A DNA stretch of 64,000 nucleotides from JACVRW01 sp963751835 (GCA_963751835.1 CAVVWD010000035.1:1-64000), one strand, 5' to 3'; positions 48,549 to 57,485 are shown, numbered from the stretch's first letter. The notes: a model not told the origin generated them from the sequence alone. Translations and numbers: made by a program.

Positions 48549-49963
48549 CGCTGCGGACCCGCATCGCCGCAGCGGCCGGCCTCGCGGTGGCGGTCGCGGT
48601 CCTGGGGGCGGCGCTGGCGGTCTACTTCGGCGTGCGCGGGCAGCTTCGCGGCGAGGTGGACCAGTCGCTGCGCGACCGGGTCGAGCTGATAGGCGGCCGT
48701 CCCGACGGCGCAGGCGGTCCCGGCCGGCGCCCGCCGCCGGGCGGCGGCCGCCCGTTCGAAGGCCCGCCGGTCGCCTTCGGCGGCCCGGAGGGCTACACCC
48801 AGCTCGTGCTCCCCAACGGCGGCATCGTTCGCCCAGGCGACGAAACCGAGGCGCTCCCGGCCGGTGAGCGGGCGCGCGAGATCGCGCGCAGCGGCGAGGG
48901 GGAGGAGCTGCGTGACGTGACCGTCGACGGTGTCCACCTGCGCGTGCTCACTGCCGCGCTGCCGCGGGGGCAGGGCGCGCTCCAGGTGGCTCGCCCGCTC
49001 GACGAGGTAGATCGTCAGCTCGACCGGATCGTGCTCGTGCTCCTCGTGGTGGGCGCCTCCGGCGTCGCGCTGGCGGCGGGGCTGGGGGCGATCGTGGCGC
49101 GCACCGCGCTTGCCCCGGTCGCTCGCTTCACGCGCCGCACCGAGGAGCTCGCAGCCGCGCCGGACCCATCCGAGCGCATCGAGGTGGTGGGCAGCGACGA
49201 GCTCGCCCGCCTGGCGCGCAGCTTCAACACGACGCTCGACGCGCTCGAGCGCTCCGTCGAGGCGCAGCGGGGCCTGGTCGCGGACGCGAGCCACGAGCTG
49301 CGCACGCCCATCGCCAGCCTGCGCGCGAACATCCAGACGCTCGAGGATGCGGAGCGGCTGCCGCCCGGCGAGCGCGAGGCCCTGCGGGCCGACATCGTCG
49401 GGGAGCTCGATGAGCTCACGGCGCTGGTGGCGGACATCGTCGAGCTGGCGCGGGGGTCGAAGCCGGGCGAGGCCGTAGACGACGTGCGGCTGGACGAGAT
49501 CGCGACGGCGGTGGTGGAGCGGGCGCGGACGCGTGCCGCCGATCGGGCGCTGTTCGCCGTGGACGTCGAGCCGACGCTCGTGCGCGGCGAGCCGGCGCGT
49601 ATCCAGCGCGCGATCTCCAACCTGGTGGACAACGCGCTCAAGTGGAGTCCGCCGGGAGGCGAGGTCGAGCTCACGCTGGAGAACGGGACGCTCAGGGTCC
49701 GCGACCACGGGCCCGGCTTCGCCCAGGCCGACCTCCCGCACGTGTTCGAGCGTTTCTACCGCGCACGCGGTGCCCGCGGCATGCCCGGCTCCGGTCTCGG
49801 CCTGGCGATCGTCCGCCAGGCGGCCGAAGCGCATGGGGGAGCGGTCGAGGCGGCGAACGCGCCGGGCGGCGGCGCGCTGATGCGCGTGTCCTTCGGGCCG
49901 AGCGCGCCCGCCGCGCCGGCGGAGCAGCGGCCGCCGCGGCGGAGTGAGCCGGCGCGCCCCTGA
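48545..49963 (+). CDS. Membrane histidine kinase, partner of the OmpR regulator
   Basis: There are two membrane helices (AGLAVAVAVLGAALAVYFGV; IVLVLLVVGASGVALAAGLG) around an extracytoplasmic domain of about 125 residues with a Gly/Pro-rich segment. A HAMP domain follows (VARTALAPVARFTRRTEELA), then HisKA with H250 (LVADASHELRTPIASLRANI) and HATPase_c (N-box RAISNLVDNALKWSPPGGEV; G-boxes RVRDHGPGFAQADLPHVFER and GMPGSGLGLAIVRQAAEAHG). All catalytic boxes are present. It overlaps the regulator by four bases. Confidence 0.95.
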   Translation: MTLRTRIAAAAGLAVAVAVLGAALAVYFGVRGQLRGEVDQSLRDRVELIGGRPDGAGGPGRRPPPGGGRPFEGPPVAFGGPEGYTQLVLPNGGIVRPGDETEALPAGERAREIARSGEGEELRDVTVDGVHLRVLTAALPRGQGALQVARPLDEVDRQLDRIVLVLLVVGASGVALAAGLGAIVARTALAPVARFTRRTEELAAAPDPSERIEVVGSDELARLARSFNTTLDALERSVEAQRGLVADASHELRTPIASLRANIQTLEDAERLPPGEREALRADIVGELDELTALVADIVELARGSKPGEAVDDVRLDEIATAVVERARTRAADRALFAVDVEPTLVRGEPARIQRAISNLVDNALKWSPPGGEVELTLENGTLRVRDHGPGFAQADLPHVFERFYRARGARGMPGSGLGLAIVRQAAEAHGGAVEAANAPGGGALMRVSFGPSAPAAPAEQRPPRRSEPARP

Positions 49964-49990
49964 ACTGGTAGCGTGCCGCGCGCTGTTGGT

Positions 49991-50018
49991 TTAGGGTGCC
50001 CTAATTAGGGCTTCCTAA
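49991..50018. promoter_or_regulatory. Two back-to-back DtxR/IdeR-like iron boxes
   Basis: TTAGGGTGCCCTAA (49991-50004) is followed without gap by TTAGGGCTTCCTAA (50005-50018). Each has TTAGG/CCTAA arms, the core of the actinobacterial iron box. They sit 25 bp before the ATG of the EfeO-like gene, where bound repressor would block transcription when Fe2+ is plentiful. Confidence 0.8.
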
Positions 50019-50043
50019 CGAACTCACCCGGAGGATTCCACCC

Positions 50044-51138
50044 ATGAAGCCAGCACGTCTCGTGACCCTCTTCGCTGTCGCCGTAGCCGCGCTCGGCGCG
50101 GCCGCTTGCGGCGACGACGATTCGGGCGGCGCCGAGACTACGGAGACGACCGGCGCACGTGCCGATCTCGGGGCGATCAAGACGTACCTGAGCGAGCACA
50201 CGCAGGCGCTCGCCGCCGAGACGGCCGCGCTCTCCGAGCAGGGGCAGGCCTACTACGAGCTTGCGAAGGCCGCCGGCTTCGACTACTCGAAGCTGCTCGA
50301 ATCGAAGCGCGCGGAGGTGGCCGCGATCCTCCGGGACGCGAAGGCGGCCTACGCAGGAGCCAACCCCGCCTACGAGGAGATGGAGGGGATCGTGGCGGGC
50401 GTCTCCTCGCTCGCCGACTACGACGTGATCATCGACGCCGGCTCGTCCGGCGAGGATCCCGAGAACGCGGTCCCGTTCGACCTGGAGCTGCCCAACGGCA
50501 AGACGCTGAAGCAGCCGGGGAACTTCATGTTCCTCACCGAGACGGCCCTGTACGGCACGAACGACGAACTCCTGGCCAAGGGCGCGAAGGCCGATCTCGA
50601 CGGGGACGGCAATGTCGCGTTCGGCGAGGCCCTGCCCGACGCGGGGATCTTCCTCGCAACCACGCGCGACTTCGACAAGTACGCCCGCGAGCTCGACTCC
50701 GAGGCCGCGAGCTTCGAGCCCACCGAGTCCGACGCCTTCTCGGCGCTGGTGATCATGACGCCGACGATGTCCGAGTATTTCGAGGCGTGGAAGAACTCCC
50801 GCTTCGTCGCCGGGAGCAAGGCATCCGAGCAGGCCTTCGTGGCCACCTCCCGCCTGTCGGACATTGCGGACATCCTCGAGGGCCTCGTCTTGACCTACGA
50901 CGGCGTCGAGCCGCTCGTCGCGGAGGCCGACCCGCAGCAGGCCAAGCAGACCGAGCAGAGCCTCGCCTCGTTGCATAACTTCGCCGCCGGCCTGCGCGAC
51001 AAGGAGGAGGCGGGGCGCAAGTACAGCGCCGAGGAGGCCGACACGCTCGGCTCGCGAGCCCAGCAGCAGGCCGAGGCGATCGCCGGCCAGATCACGCAGG
51101 CAGCGGCCAGGCTGAACGTCGAGATCGAGGAAGGCTGA
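50044..51138 (+). CDS. EfeO/imelysin-like iron-uptake lipoprotein with EF-hand loop
   Basis: This is a lipoprotein: signal and lipobox end at C22 (VAVAALGAAACGDDDSGG). The mature part is helical, with DLGAIKTYLSEHTQALAAET, ANPAYEEMEGIVAGVSSLAD and SLASLHNFAAGLRDKEEAGR. In the middle, DLDGDGNVAFGE (50593-50628) is a textbook EF-hand calcium loop. It precedes an FTR1-type permease by 9 bp, so it likely delivers Fe to it as EfeO does to EfeU. The operon starts with iron boxes. No EfeB peroxidase is seen. CCCGGAGG lies 9 nt before the ATG. Confidence 0.8.
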   Translation: MKPARLVTLFAVAVAALGAAACGDDDSGGAETTETTGARADLGAIKTYLSEHTQALAAETAALSEQGQAYYELAKAAGFDYSKLLESKRAEVAAILRDAKAAYAGANPAYEEMEGIVAGVSSLADYDVIIDAGSSGEDPENAVPFDLELPNGKTLKQPGNFMFLTETALYGTNDELLAKGAKADLDGDGNVAFGEALPDAGIFLATTRDFDKYARELDSEAASFEPTESDAFSALVIMTPTMSEYFEAWKNSRFVAGSKASEQAFVATSRLSDIADILEGLVLTYDGVEPLVAEADPQQAKQTEQSLASLHNFAAGLRDKEEAGRKYSAEEADTLGSRAQQQAEAIAGQITQAAARLNVEIEEG

Positions 51139-51147
51139 GCCGCGCCG

Positions 51148-53592
51148 GTGGGACGTCGCCCGCTCCGCGCGTTCGCTGCGGTCGTCGCCGCGCTGCTTGC
51201 GCTGGTGGCGGCCCCCGCGGGCGCGGGGGCGCAGGACCTCCCCGCGTGGCAGGCGGCGCAGCGGATGCAGGAGCGCCTGTTCGCGGCGCAGAGCGCGCTG
51301 TTGCTGGGCGAGCCCACGGCCGCCGAGAGCGCGCGGGCTCGCTCGCTCTACCGAGGGGAGCTGGCGCGCGGCCTGCGGGCCGCCGCCCCCGAGGCGGACC
51401 GGGCCGCGCGCGCCGCGCTGAGAGCAGCCGAGCGGGCGCTCCGGGACCGCGACCAGAGCGCCCTTGCCGCCGCACGGGGGCGCCTCCGCACGGCGCTCCT
51501 GCGCGGCAGCTACGCCGCGACGATCGTGGCCGTGCGGGCCGGCGACGCCGGCCGCGCTCGTGACTGGCTCCTCCTGCGCGAGTTCCGCCGGGCCACCCGC
51601 TTCACGCGCCCAGGCGTGGACGCCACGCTCGCCGTAGGCGAGCTGGCCGCCGGTGAGATCGGCGCGCGCAAGGCCCTGCTGGGCGTGAAGAAGGACCTGC
51701 TCGATGCCTATCAGGCGGCGCTCTCGTCCGAGCTCGATCAGGCGGCCCAGGCTCAGGAGCGGGGCTTCGGCGCCCGCCTGGCCGAAACGAGCGCGGCGGC
51801 CGCCGGCCTGTGGTTGATCCTGGCCCCGGAGTATGAGCGCGCCCGTGGCGCGGGCGCACGGGCCGAGGCCGATGCCGCCTTCGCCGCCCTCGCCCGCGCG
51901 GGCGGGCAGGACGCGCGCGGATTCCCGGCCGCCCGACAAGCCGCGCTGGCGAGTCTCGACGGCTTCGTCGCGGCACCGTTCACGCCCGAGGAGCAGGCCC
52001 GCCGGGCGGCGCAGCTCGTGCGCTTTCTCGACCTCGTCCCGATCGAATATCGCGACGGCACCGACGACGGGCGGGTCACGATCCCGTTCGAGATCCAGGA
52101 GGCGATCGCCTTCCGCGAAGGTGCCGCCTCGGCCTTCGCCGACCTCGAGTCCGAGCTCGCCGACCGCGACCCCCGCGCGACCGCCGAGGTCGAGCGCGCG
52201 CTCGGAGAGCTCGAGCGCTACGTCGGGGACGCCGGCAGCGGCGGCAAGGTCGTCGCCGAGGAAGACGTCGAGGACGCGCACGAGCGCGCCGCCGGCCGGC
52301 TCGACGAGCTCTTCCCCGAGGAATGGAAGGAGGACGACTCGCAGTCGGACTTCGACCTGATCGACCTCACGCTCGACCGCATGGAGTCCGCGGTTGCGGC
52401 CGGCGAGTACCGCCAGGCCGAGCAGGCGCGGCTCGAGGCCTACGCGTTCTTCGAGTTCGGACCTGAGCTAAGCCTGCGCTCGATCGCGCCGGGCGTCGTG
52501 GCGCGCGTCGAGGCGCTCGTCTGGTTCGGGATCGACGGGAAGGACGGGCTCGCGAAGCTGATCGCGAACCAGCGCTCGGGGCGCGAGGTGCGCGACAGCC
52601 GTCTCGCACTGGACGAGGCGCTCGAGGAGGGTGCGGGCACGCTCGGCGAGGGGGCGAGCACGGCGACCGTCGTCACGAACGCCGCCGTGATCGTCTTCCG
52701 GGAGGGGCTCGAGGCGGTGCTGATCCTGGCGGCCGTGATGGCGAGCCTGCTCGGCGCCGCGCGCGCACAGCGCAAGCCGATGCTGATCGGGGCGGGCCTC
52801 GCGCTCGTGGCCAGCGCGATCACCTTCGTGCTTGCGCAGACGGTGCTCACCTCGCTCGCGCGCTACGGCGAGAAGCTCGAGGCGGTGGTCGGCCTCGTGG
52901 CGATCGGCGTGCTGCTGCTCGTCCTCAACTGGTTCTTCCATCGCGTCTACTGGACCGAGCACATCTCGCGCTTCCACAAGCGCCGGCGGCGGCTGCTCGC
53001 GCTCACGGCCGGCGGCCTGGTCTCCGCTCAGGCAGCGGGGTTCGTGCTGCTCGGCTTCTCGACGGTCTACCGCGAGGGCTTCGAGACCGTGCTGTTCCTC
53101 CAGGCGCTCGAGCTCAGCTCGGGGCTCTGGGTCGTGCTCGAGGGGGTCGCGCTCGGCAGCATCGCGGTCGCGGCCGTGGCGGTGGCGACCTTCGTCCTCG
53201 AGCGCAAGCTGCCGTACAAGAAGATGCTGATCGTGACCGGCGTGCTGCTCACGGCGGTGCTCGCGATCATGGTCGGCAAGACGGCGCGCACGCTCCAGGG
53301 CGTGGGCTGGCTGCCGATCACGCCGGTCGATGTGGACGTGCCTTACTGGATGGGGCTCTGGCTCGGCGTCTTTCCGACCGTGGAGACACTCGTGGCGCAG
53401 GTGGCGTCGGTGGTCTTCGTGGTGGGGAGCTATCTGGTTGCGGAGCGGGTGAAGAGGCGGGGGCGGGCGCCGGTGCCGGCGCCGCAGCGTTCCGTTCAAC
53501 CGGGCGCTCCGGCGCGGCCTGCCTCCGACGGCTTGCTGGGGAGGGAGGCGGTGGGCTCGGGACCGCGGAATGGGCCTACGGTCCTGGATTGA
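51148..53592 (+). CDS. FTR1-family iron permease with large N-terminal extracytoplasmic domain
   Basis: The GTG-initiated 814-residue protein has a signal peptide (AFAAVVAALLALVAAPAGAG), a helical ectodomain of about 480 residues and then seven membrane helices. Two iron-transport motifs are intact: R518-E-G-L-E522 (AVIVFREGLEAVLILAAVMA) and R642-E-G-F-E646 (FSTVYREGFETVLFLQALEL). In FTR1/EfeU proteins these bind Fe3+. The ectodomain resembles other helical imelysin-like modules and may dock the lipoprotein. The C-terminus is a Pro/Arg tail. It is co-transcribed with the EfeO-like gene under iron boxes. Confidence 0.9.
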   Translation: MGRRPLRAFAAVVAALLALVAAPAGAGAQDLPAWQAAQRMQERLFAAQSALLLGEPTAAESARARSLYRGELARGLRAAAPEADRAARAALRAAERALRDRDQSALAAARGRLRTALLRGSYAATIVAVRAGDAGRARDWLLLREFRRATRFTRPGVDATLAVGELAAGEIGARKALLGVKKDLLDAYQAALSSELDQAAQAQERGFGARLAETSAAAAGLWLILAPEYERARGAGARAEADAAFAALARAGGQDARGFPAARQAALASLDGFVAAPFTPEEQARRAAQLVRFLDLVPIEYRDGTDDGRVTIPFEIQEAIAFREGAASAFADLESELADRDPRATAEVERALGELERYVGDAGSGGKVVAEEDVEDAHERAAGRLDELFPEEWKEDDSQSDFDLIDLTLDRMESAVAAGEYRQAEQARLEAYAFFEFGPELSLRSIAPGVVARVEALVWFGIDGKDGLAKLIANQRSGREVRDSRLALDEALEEGAGTLGEGASTATVVTNAAVIVFREGLEAVLILAAVMASLLGAARAQRKPMLIGAGLALVASAITFVLAQTVLTSLARYGEKLEAVVGLVAIGVLLLVLNWFFHRVYWTEHISRFHKRRRRLLALTAGGLVSAQAAGFVLLGFSTVYREGFETVLFLQALELSSGLWVVLEGVALGSIAVAAVAVATFVLERKLPYKKMLIVTGVLLTAVLAIMVGKTARTLQGVGWLPITPVDVDVPYWMGLWLGVFPTVETLVAQVASVVFVVGSYLVAERVKRRGRAPVPAPQRSVQPGAPARPASDGLLGREAVGSGPRNGPTVLD

Positions 53593-53619
53593 CGGCCTCC
53601 TGGACCACCAATCCAGGAC
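53581..53619. terminator. Inverted repeat over the FTR1 stop codon
   Basis: GTCCTGGATT (53581-53590) and AATCCAGGAC (53610-53619) are perfect 10-bp arms with a 19-nt loop. The left arm includes the first base of the stop codon. It lies between convergent genes and may terminate both. Confidence 0.6.
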
Positions 53620-53631
53620 GAATGCCGGTCC

Positions 53632-54333
53632 TCAGCGCTCAGCTGCCCGCGCCTCCAATCGCTCCGCGGCGACCGCGTAGGCGGTGTTCGGGCGCCGGTT
53701 CGATTGGGCGAACAGCACTCCGAGCAGGCTCCCGTCGGCCGCAACGAGCGGGGCGCCCGAGTCGCCGGGGCGCACGCGCGCCTTGAGCTCGAGCGCGGGC
53801 CGGGGCACCGGCGCCGCGCCGGGCCGGGGCCGGATCCGCGCCTGGATGCGGCGGCGGATCTCAACCTCGATCGCTGCTGGACGGCCGTCGCGGCGCACGA
53901 GCAGGTGGGGCGCGTCCGAGTCGGGGAGGGGCGACGCGTCGGATGGGATCCCGTCGTCCGGGACGGCAAGGAGGGCGAGATCCTCGCGGCGGTCGAGCTC
54001 GATCACCTGCGCGCGCCGGGCTTCGCCCGCGTCGCCACCGCGCACAAGCACGCGCGCCTCTCGTCCCGGAATCACGTGGGCAACCGTGACCACGCGACCC
54101 GCACCATGCTCGAAGCCCGTGGCCACATCGGCCGAGCCGACGGCCGGGACCACCAGCACGTCGACCACGGCGGGTCCCTTGGGCGGCGGGCCGGCCGACG
54201 GCACGAGCAGGAAGAGCGCGGCCGCGATCAGCGCGAGGAGCAACGCCGCCACGATCGCGGGGCGACCACCGCGCCGCGCTCTCAGCGGTCCATCGATTAC
54301 CGAGGTGGCGCCGCGGCTCGCAGCGTGGTTCAT
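53632..54333 (-). CDS. Membrane-anchored trypsin-like serine protease
   Basis: An N-terminal membrane helix (RPAIVAALLLALIAAALFLL) anchors an exported chymotrypsin-fold domain. The catalytic triad is visible: His in GRVVTVAHVIPGREARVLVR, Asp in VIELDRREDLALLAVPDDGI, and Ser in KARVRPGDSGAPLVAADGSL. The domain is short (about 170 residues), like DegP-type or minimal S1 proteases without PDZ. Its start overlaps the LacI gene stop by four bases, so the two are co-translated, an unusual pairing. Confidence 0.85.
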   Translation of the reverse strand: MNHAASRGATSVIDGPLRARRGGRPAIVAALLLALIAAALFLLVPSAGPPPKGPAVVDVLVVPAVGSADVATGFEHGAGRVVTVAHVIPGREARVLVRGGDAGEARRAQVIELDRREDLALLAVPDDGIPSDASPLPDSDAPHLLVRRDGRPAAIEVEIRRRIQARIRPRPGAAPVPRPALELKARVRPGDSGAPLVAADGSLLGVLFAQSNRRPNTAYAVAAERLEARAAER

Positions 54334-55346
54334 CGCGCCGCCCCGGAGCGCGCCGGCCCCGAGGTCTTCCTCACCACGAGTCGGGGCTCCTCGAGCCGGG
54401 CCGAGCGTGACTCGCGGCCGTTCACGCGCTCGAGCAGGAGCTCGAGCGCGAGGCTGCCCATCTCCTCACGCGGCTGGTTCACGGTGGTCAGGGACATGTG
54501 GTGGAGCGCCGCCAGGAACGTGTTGTCGTAGCCGACGATTGACACGTCCTCGGGTACCCGGACGCCGTCGTCCTCGAGCCGGTCGAGCACGCCCGCGGCG
54601 ACCAGGTCGTTCGCGGCGAACACCGCGGTGGGCAGCTCGCCGCCGCGCAGCAGCCGCTCGGCGGCCCGCACGCCGGCCTCCTCGGTGAACTCGCCCGGCA
54701 GCACCTTCGCGTAGCGCCCGAGCCCCAGCTCCTTCATCGCCTTGACGTATCCGGCGCGGCGCGGCGCCGCGCCGGCGCCGCGGCCGCCGTCCACGTGGAC
54801 GATCCGCTCGTGCCCGAGCGAGGCGAGGTGCTCGACCGCCAGGCGCGCCCCCGCCGCCTCGTCCGTCATCACCCAGTCGACCCCGCTGTCCCGCAGGGCC
54901 CGCCCGATCACCACCACCGGCACCGTTCTGGCCGCCGTGGCGAGCTCGGCGGCGGCCATGCGCGGGCTGACGAGGATGAGCCCGTCGGTGCGGTACTCGA
55001 GCAACGCCTCCAGCATCGCCCCCTCGCGCCGGCGCCTGCGGCCGCCGGTGATGATCAGCAGCCGGTAACCGAGGTTCGATGCCAGGCCCTCGATCCCGTT
55101 GGCGATCTCCGCGAAGAACGGGTTGTGGAGGTCGTTCAGCAGCACGCCGATCGTGCGCGTCCGGCGGCTGGCCAGGCCGCGCGCCATGGCGTTGGGGCGG
55201 TAGCCGAGTCGCCCGGCTGCCGCCAGCACGCGCTCACGGCGCTCGGCGCTCACCTTCGGGCTCTCGCGCATCACGAGCGAGACGAGCGCGCGTGAGACGC
55301 CGGCCTCGTGGGCCACGTCCTCCATCGTCACATGCGAGCGCCTCAC
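54330..55346 (-). CDS. LacI-family transcriptional regulator
   Basis: The N-terminal HTH is VTMEDVAHEAGVSRALVSLV, then MRESPKVSAERRERVLAAAG with hinge LGYRPNAMARGLASRRTRTI. A periplasmic-binding-like effector domain follows (GVLLNDLHNPFFAEIANGIE, DGLILVSPRMAAAELATAAR, VSIVGYDNTFLAALHHMSLT). It is divergent from the inositol-type operon, with a 14-bp palindrome between them, so inositol or a product is the likely inducer. The start is GTG 55346; the ATG of MEDVAHEAG is an alternative. Confidence 0.9.
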   Translation of the reverse strand: MRRSHVTMEDVAHEAGVSRALVSLVMRESPKVSAERRERVLAAAGRLGYRPNAMARGLASRRTRTIGVLLNDLHNPFFAEIANGIEGLASNLGYRLLIITGGRRRRREGAMLEALLEYRTDGLILVSPRMAAAELATAARTVPVVVIGRALRDSGVDWVMTDEAAGARLAVEHLASLGHERIVHVDGGRGAGAAPRRAGYVKAMKELGLGRYAKVLPGEFTEEAGVRAAERLLRGGELPTAVFAANDLVAAGVLDRLEDDGVRVPEDVSIVGYDNTFLAALHHMSLTTVNQPREEMGSLALELLLERVNGRESRSARLEEPRLVVRKTSGPARSGAAR

Positions 55347-55393
55347 ACGCTTGACATCTCCCCCGAGTCGGTGGATACTGCCGCCCGCAGAGA

Positions 55394-55407
55394 TTAGAGC
55401 GCTCTAA
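55394..55407. promoter_or_regulatory. LacI-type operator palindrome
   Basis: TTAGAGCGCTCTAA is a perfect 14-bp palindrome with the central CG of LacI-family sites. It lies 48 bp upstream of the lacI-type gene start and about 130 bp before the iolE-like gene. Control of both directions is the natural reading. Confidence 0.75.
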
Positions 55408-55536
55408 CTATTAATTGCAAGTTGAGCGCCTAAATTGCCCCGGGAGAGAGGCAAGATTGCGGGTTCAGGCGGTAGCGCGCTCCAATAGGCACTGTCGAGT
55501 TGGCTGCTACGAACGCCGGGTTGGGTGGTACGCACG

Positions 55537-56454
55537 GTGAGTGCTCGCCCGCTGGCCAATCGCCGCGTGGCCGCCGCGCCGATCTCCTGGGGGGTCTGTG
55601 AGGTCCCGGGCTGGGGCCTCCAGCTACCCCCGGAGCGGGTACTGCCCGAGATTGCGGCGCTCGGCTTCGAGGCGACCGAGCTCGGCCCCATCGGCTGGCT
55701 GCCGCTCGAGCCGGTCGCGCTGCGGGCCCAGCTCGACCGTCACGGCCTGCAGCTCGTCGGCGGCTTCGTACCGCTCGTGCTGCACGAGCGCGATCTTGCC
55801 CCCGCTCGCGCCGACGCCGAGCGCATCGCGCGCGTCCTGGCCGCCGCGGGCGCCGAGCTGTTCGAGGCTGCCGTCGTGACGGACGCCGGGTGGGCGGCGC
55901 CCGCCCCCCTCGACGATGTGGCCTGGCGCCTGCTGACCGACCACCTCGCGCAGATCCACGAGCTCGTCGCGGGGATCGGCCTCGAGCTGGTGCTGCACCC
56001 GCATGCGGGCACGCTGGTCGAGCGCGAGGAGGAGATCGAGCGCGTCCTGGCCGCCACCGAGGTTCCGCTGTGCCTCGACACTGGTCATCTTTCGATCGCG
56101 GACGTCGATCCGGTGGAGTTCACCCGCCGCCACGGCGAGCGCGTCGCCCACGTTCATCTCAAGGACATCGATTTCGGACTCGCGGAGCGCTTTCGGTCCG
56201 GTGAGCTCACCCTGGTGGAGGCAACGCAGGAGGGCCTGTTCCGGCCCCTGGGCCAGGGTGATGCCGCCATCGCCGAAGTGGTCGAGCTCCTCGAGCGCAA
56301 GGGGTACGAGCGCTGGCTCGTGCTCGAACAGGACACCGCCATCACCGGGGAGGAGCCGCCGGTGGGACGTGGTCCGGTGCTCGACGTGCAGGCGAGCGTC
56401 GCGTACCTGAACGAGCTGGCTCCGATGACTCAGGAGGAGGTTCCGCAGACATGA
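55537..56454 (+). CDS. iolE: IolE-like sugar phosphate isomerase/epimerase (inosose dehydratase type)
   Basis: The TIM-barrel AP-endonuclease-2 fold starts VAAAPISWGVCEVPGWGLQL, the N-terminal block of IolE. Metal ligands lie in VPLCLDTGHLSIADVDPVEF, HVHLKDIDFGLAERF and WLVLEQDTAITGEEPPVGRG. IolE dehydrates scyllo-inosose in inositol breakdown; with iolC and iolD nearby this assignment is well supported, although close IolH/epimerase paralogs exist. The start is GTG 55537; GTG 55525 is possible. Its end overlaps the substrate-binding protein start (ATGA). First gene of the operon after the LacI operator. Confidence 0.85.
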   Translation: MSARPLANRRVAAAPISWGVCEVPGWGLQLPPERVLPEIAALGFEATELGPIGWLPLEPVALRAQLDRHGLQLVGGFVPLVLHERDLAPARADAERIARVLAAAGAELFEAAVVTDAGWAAPAPLDDVAWRLLTDHLAQIHELVAGIGLELVLHPHAGTLVEREEEIERVLAATEVPLCLDTGHLSIADVDPVEFTRRHGERVAHVHLKDIDFGLAERFRSGELTLVEATQEGLFRPLGQGDAAIAEVVELLERKGYERWLVLEQDTAITGEEPPVGRGPVLDVQASVAYLNELAPMTQEEVPQT

Positions 56455-57446
56455 AGCGACTGTTTCCCGCGGTGGTGGTCCTCGTGCTGGCCCTCGCGGC
56501 CATGGCGTTCGCGACCGCGTGCGGCGACGACGACGACGACGGTGGCGGTACCGGTACCGACGACGTCTCTCTAACCCAGGGCGGTGATCTCAAGATCGCG
56601 GTCATCACGCACGGCGCAGGAGACTCGTTCTGGGCCGTCGCGAAACGCGGTGCCGAGCAGGCCGGCAAGGACATGGGCGTGGACGTCCAGTACAGCGAGT
56701 CGGCGAACGACCCACAGAAGCAGGCCCAGTTGATCGATGCCGCCGTCACCGACAAGGTGGACGGGATCGCGGTCTCGGCGCCGAACCCGGACGCGCTCCG
56801 CGATCCGCTGAAGAAGGCAGTTGACGCGGGCATTCCCGTGATCACGCTGAACTCGGGACAGGCGGATTCGGCCGACCTCGGCGCGATCACGCACGTCGGC
56901 CAGGACGAGGGGATCGCCGGCGAGGCGGCGGGTCGCCGACTGGCCGAGGGCGGGTCGCAGAAGCTCCTGTGCGTCATCCACGAGCAGGCGAACATCGGCC
57001 TCAACGAGCGCTGCGACGGCGCGAAGCAGGGCTTCGGCGGAGAGGTCGAGAATCTGCAGGTCACGGGCGTGAATGACATCTCGACCACGCTCACCGAGAT
57101 CCAGTCGAAGCTCGAGTCGGACGACTCGATCGACGCCGTCCTCACGCTCAACCCCGACATCGCGGTTGCCGGGCGCGACGCCGTGCAAGGCGCGAGCTCG
57201 GAGGCGAAGCTCGCGACCTTCGACCTGAGCGGCGACGTCGTCAACGCGATCGAAGCGGGTGAGATCGAGTTCGCGATCGATCAGCAGCAGTATCTCCAGG
57301 GATACCTGCCCGTCGTGTTCCTGAAGCTGTTCAAGGACAACGCCAACACCGTCGGCGGCGGCCAGCCCGTGCTCACCGGGCCGGGCTTCGTCGACAAGGC
57401 CAACGCGGCCACGGTCAAGCAGTTGGCCGAGGAGGGGACGCGCTGA
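56451..57446 (+). CDS. Sugar ABC transporter substrate-binding lipoprotein
   Basis: The lipobox ends at C24 (ALAAMAFATACGDDDD). A Peripla_BP_4 fold follows: DLKIAVITHGAGDSFWAVAK, DGIAVSAPNPDALRDPLKKA, GIPVITLNSGQADSADLGAI and IDQQQYLQGYLPVVFLKLFK. It matches the ribose/inositol class that works with one permease type and an ABC ATPase. Given the operon, myo-inositol or a related polyol is the expected ligand. It overlaps iolE by four bases and is followed by a GC-rich palindrome before the permease. Confidence 0.9.
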   Translation: MKRLFPAVVVLVLALAAMAFATACGDDDDDGGGTGTDDVSLTQGGDLKIAVITHGAGDSFWAVAKRGAEQAGKDMGVDVQYSESANDPQKQAQLIDAAVTDKVDGIAVSAPNPDALRDPLKKAVDAGIPVITLNSGQADSADLGAITHVGQDEGIAGEAAGRRLAEGGSQKLLCVIHEQANIGLNERCDGAKQGFGGEVENLQVTGVNDISTTLTEIQSKLESDDSIDAVLTLNPDIAVAGRDAVQGASSEAKLATFDLSGDVVNAIEAGEIEFAIDQQQYLQGYLPVVFLKLFKDNANTVGGGQPVLTGPGFVDKANAATVKQLAEEGTR

Positions 57447-57459
57447 CATAGGAGGTGCC

Positions 57460-57485
57460 GCGGCCGGCCCGCGCGGGCCGGCCGC
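57460..57485. repeat. Perfect 26-bp GC palindrome between substrate-binding protein and permease genes
   Basis: GCGGCCGGCCCGC and its exact reverse complement abut at 57472/57473. As RNA it folds into a very stable stem 14 nt past the substrate-binding protein stop. Such stems often raise the level of the binding protein relative to the permease by protecting the upstream mRNA or ending part of transcription. Confidence 0.8.

Noticed and set aside
50005..52281. A 758-residue minus-strand frame over the iron operon
   Set aside because: It is antisense to two well-supported genes and has only the Arg/Gly/Leu-rich composition of a GC-rich shadow frame.
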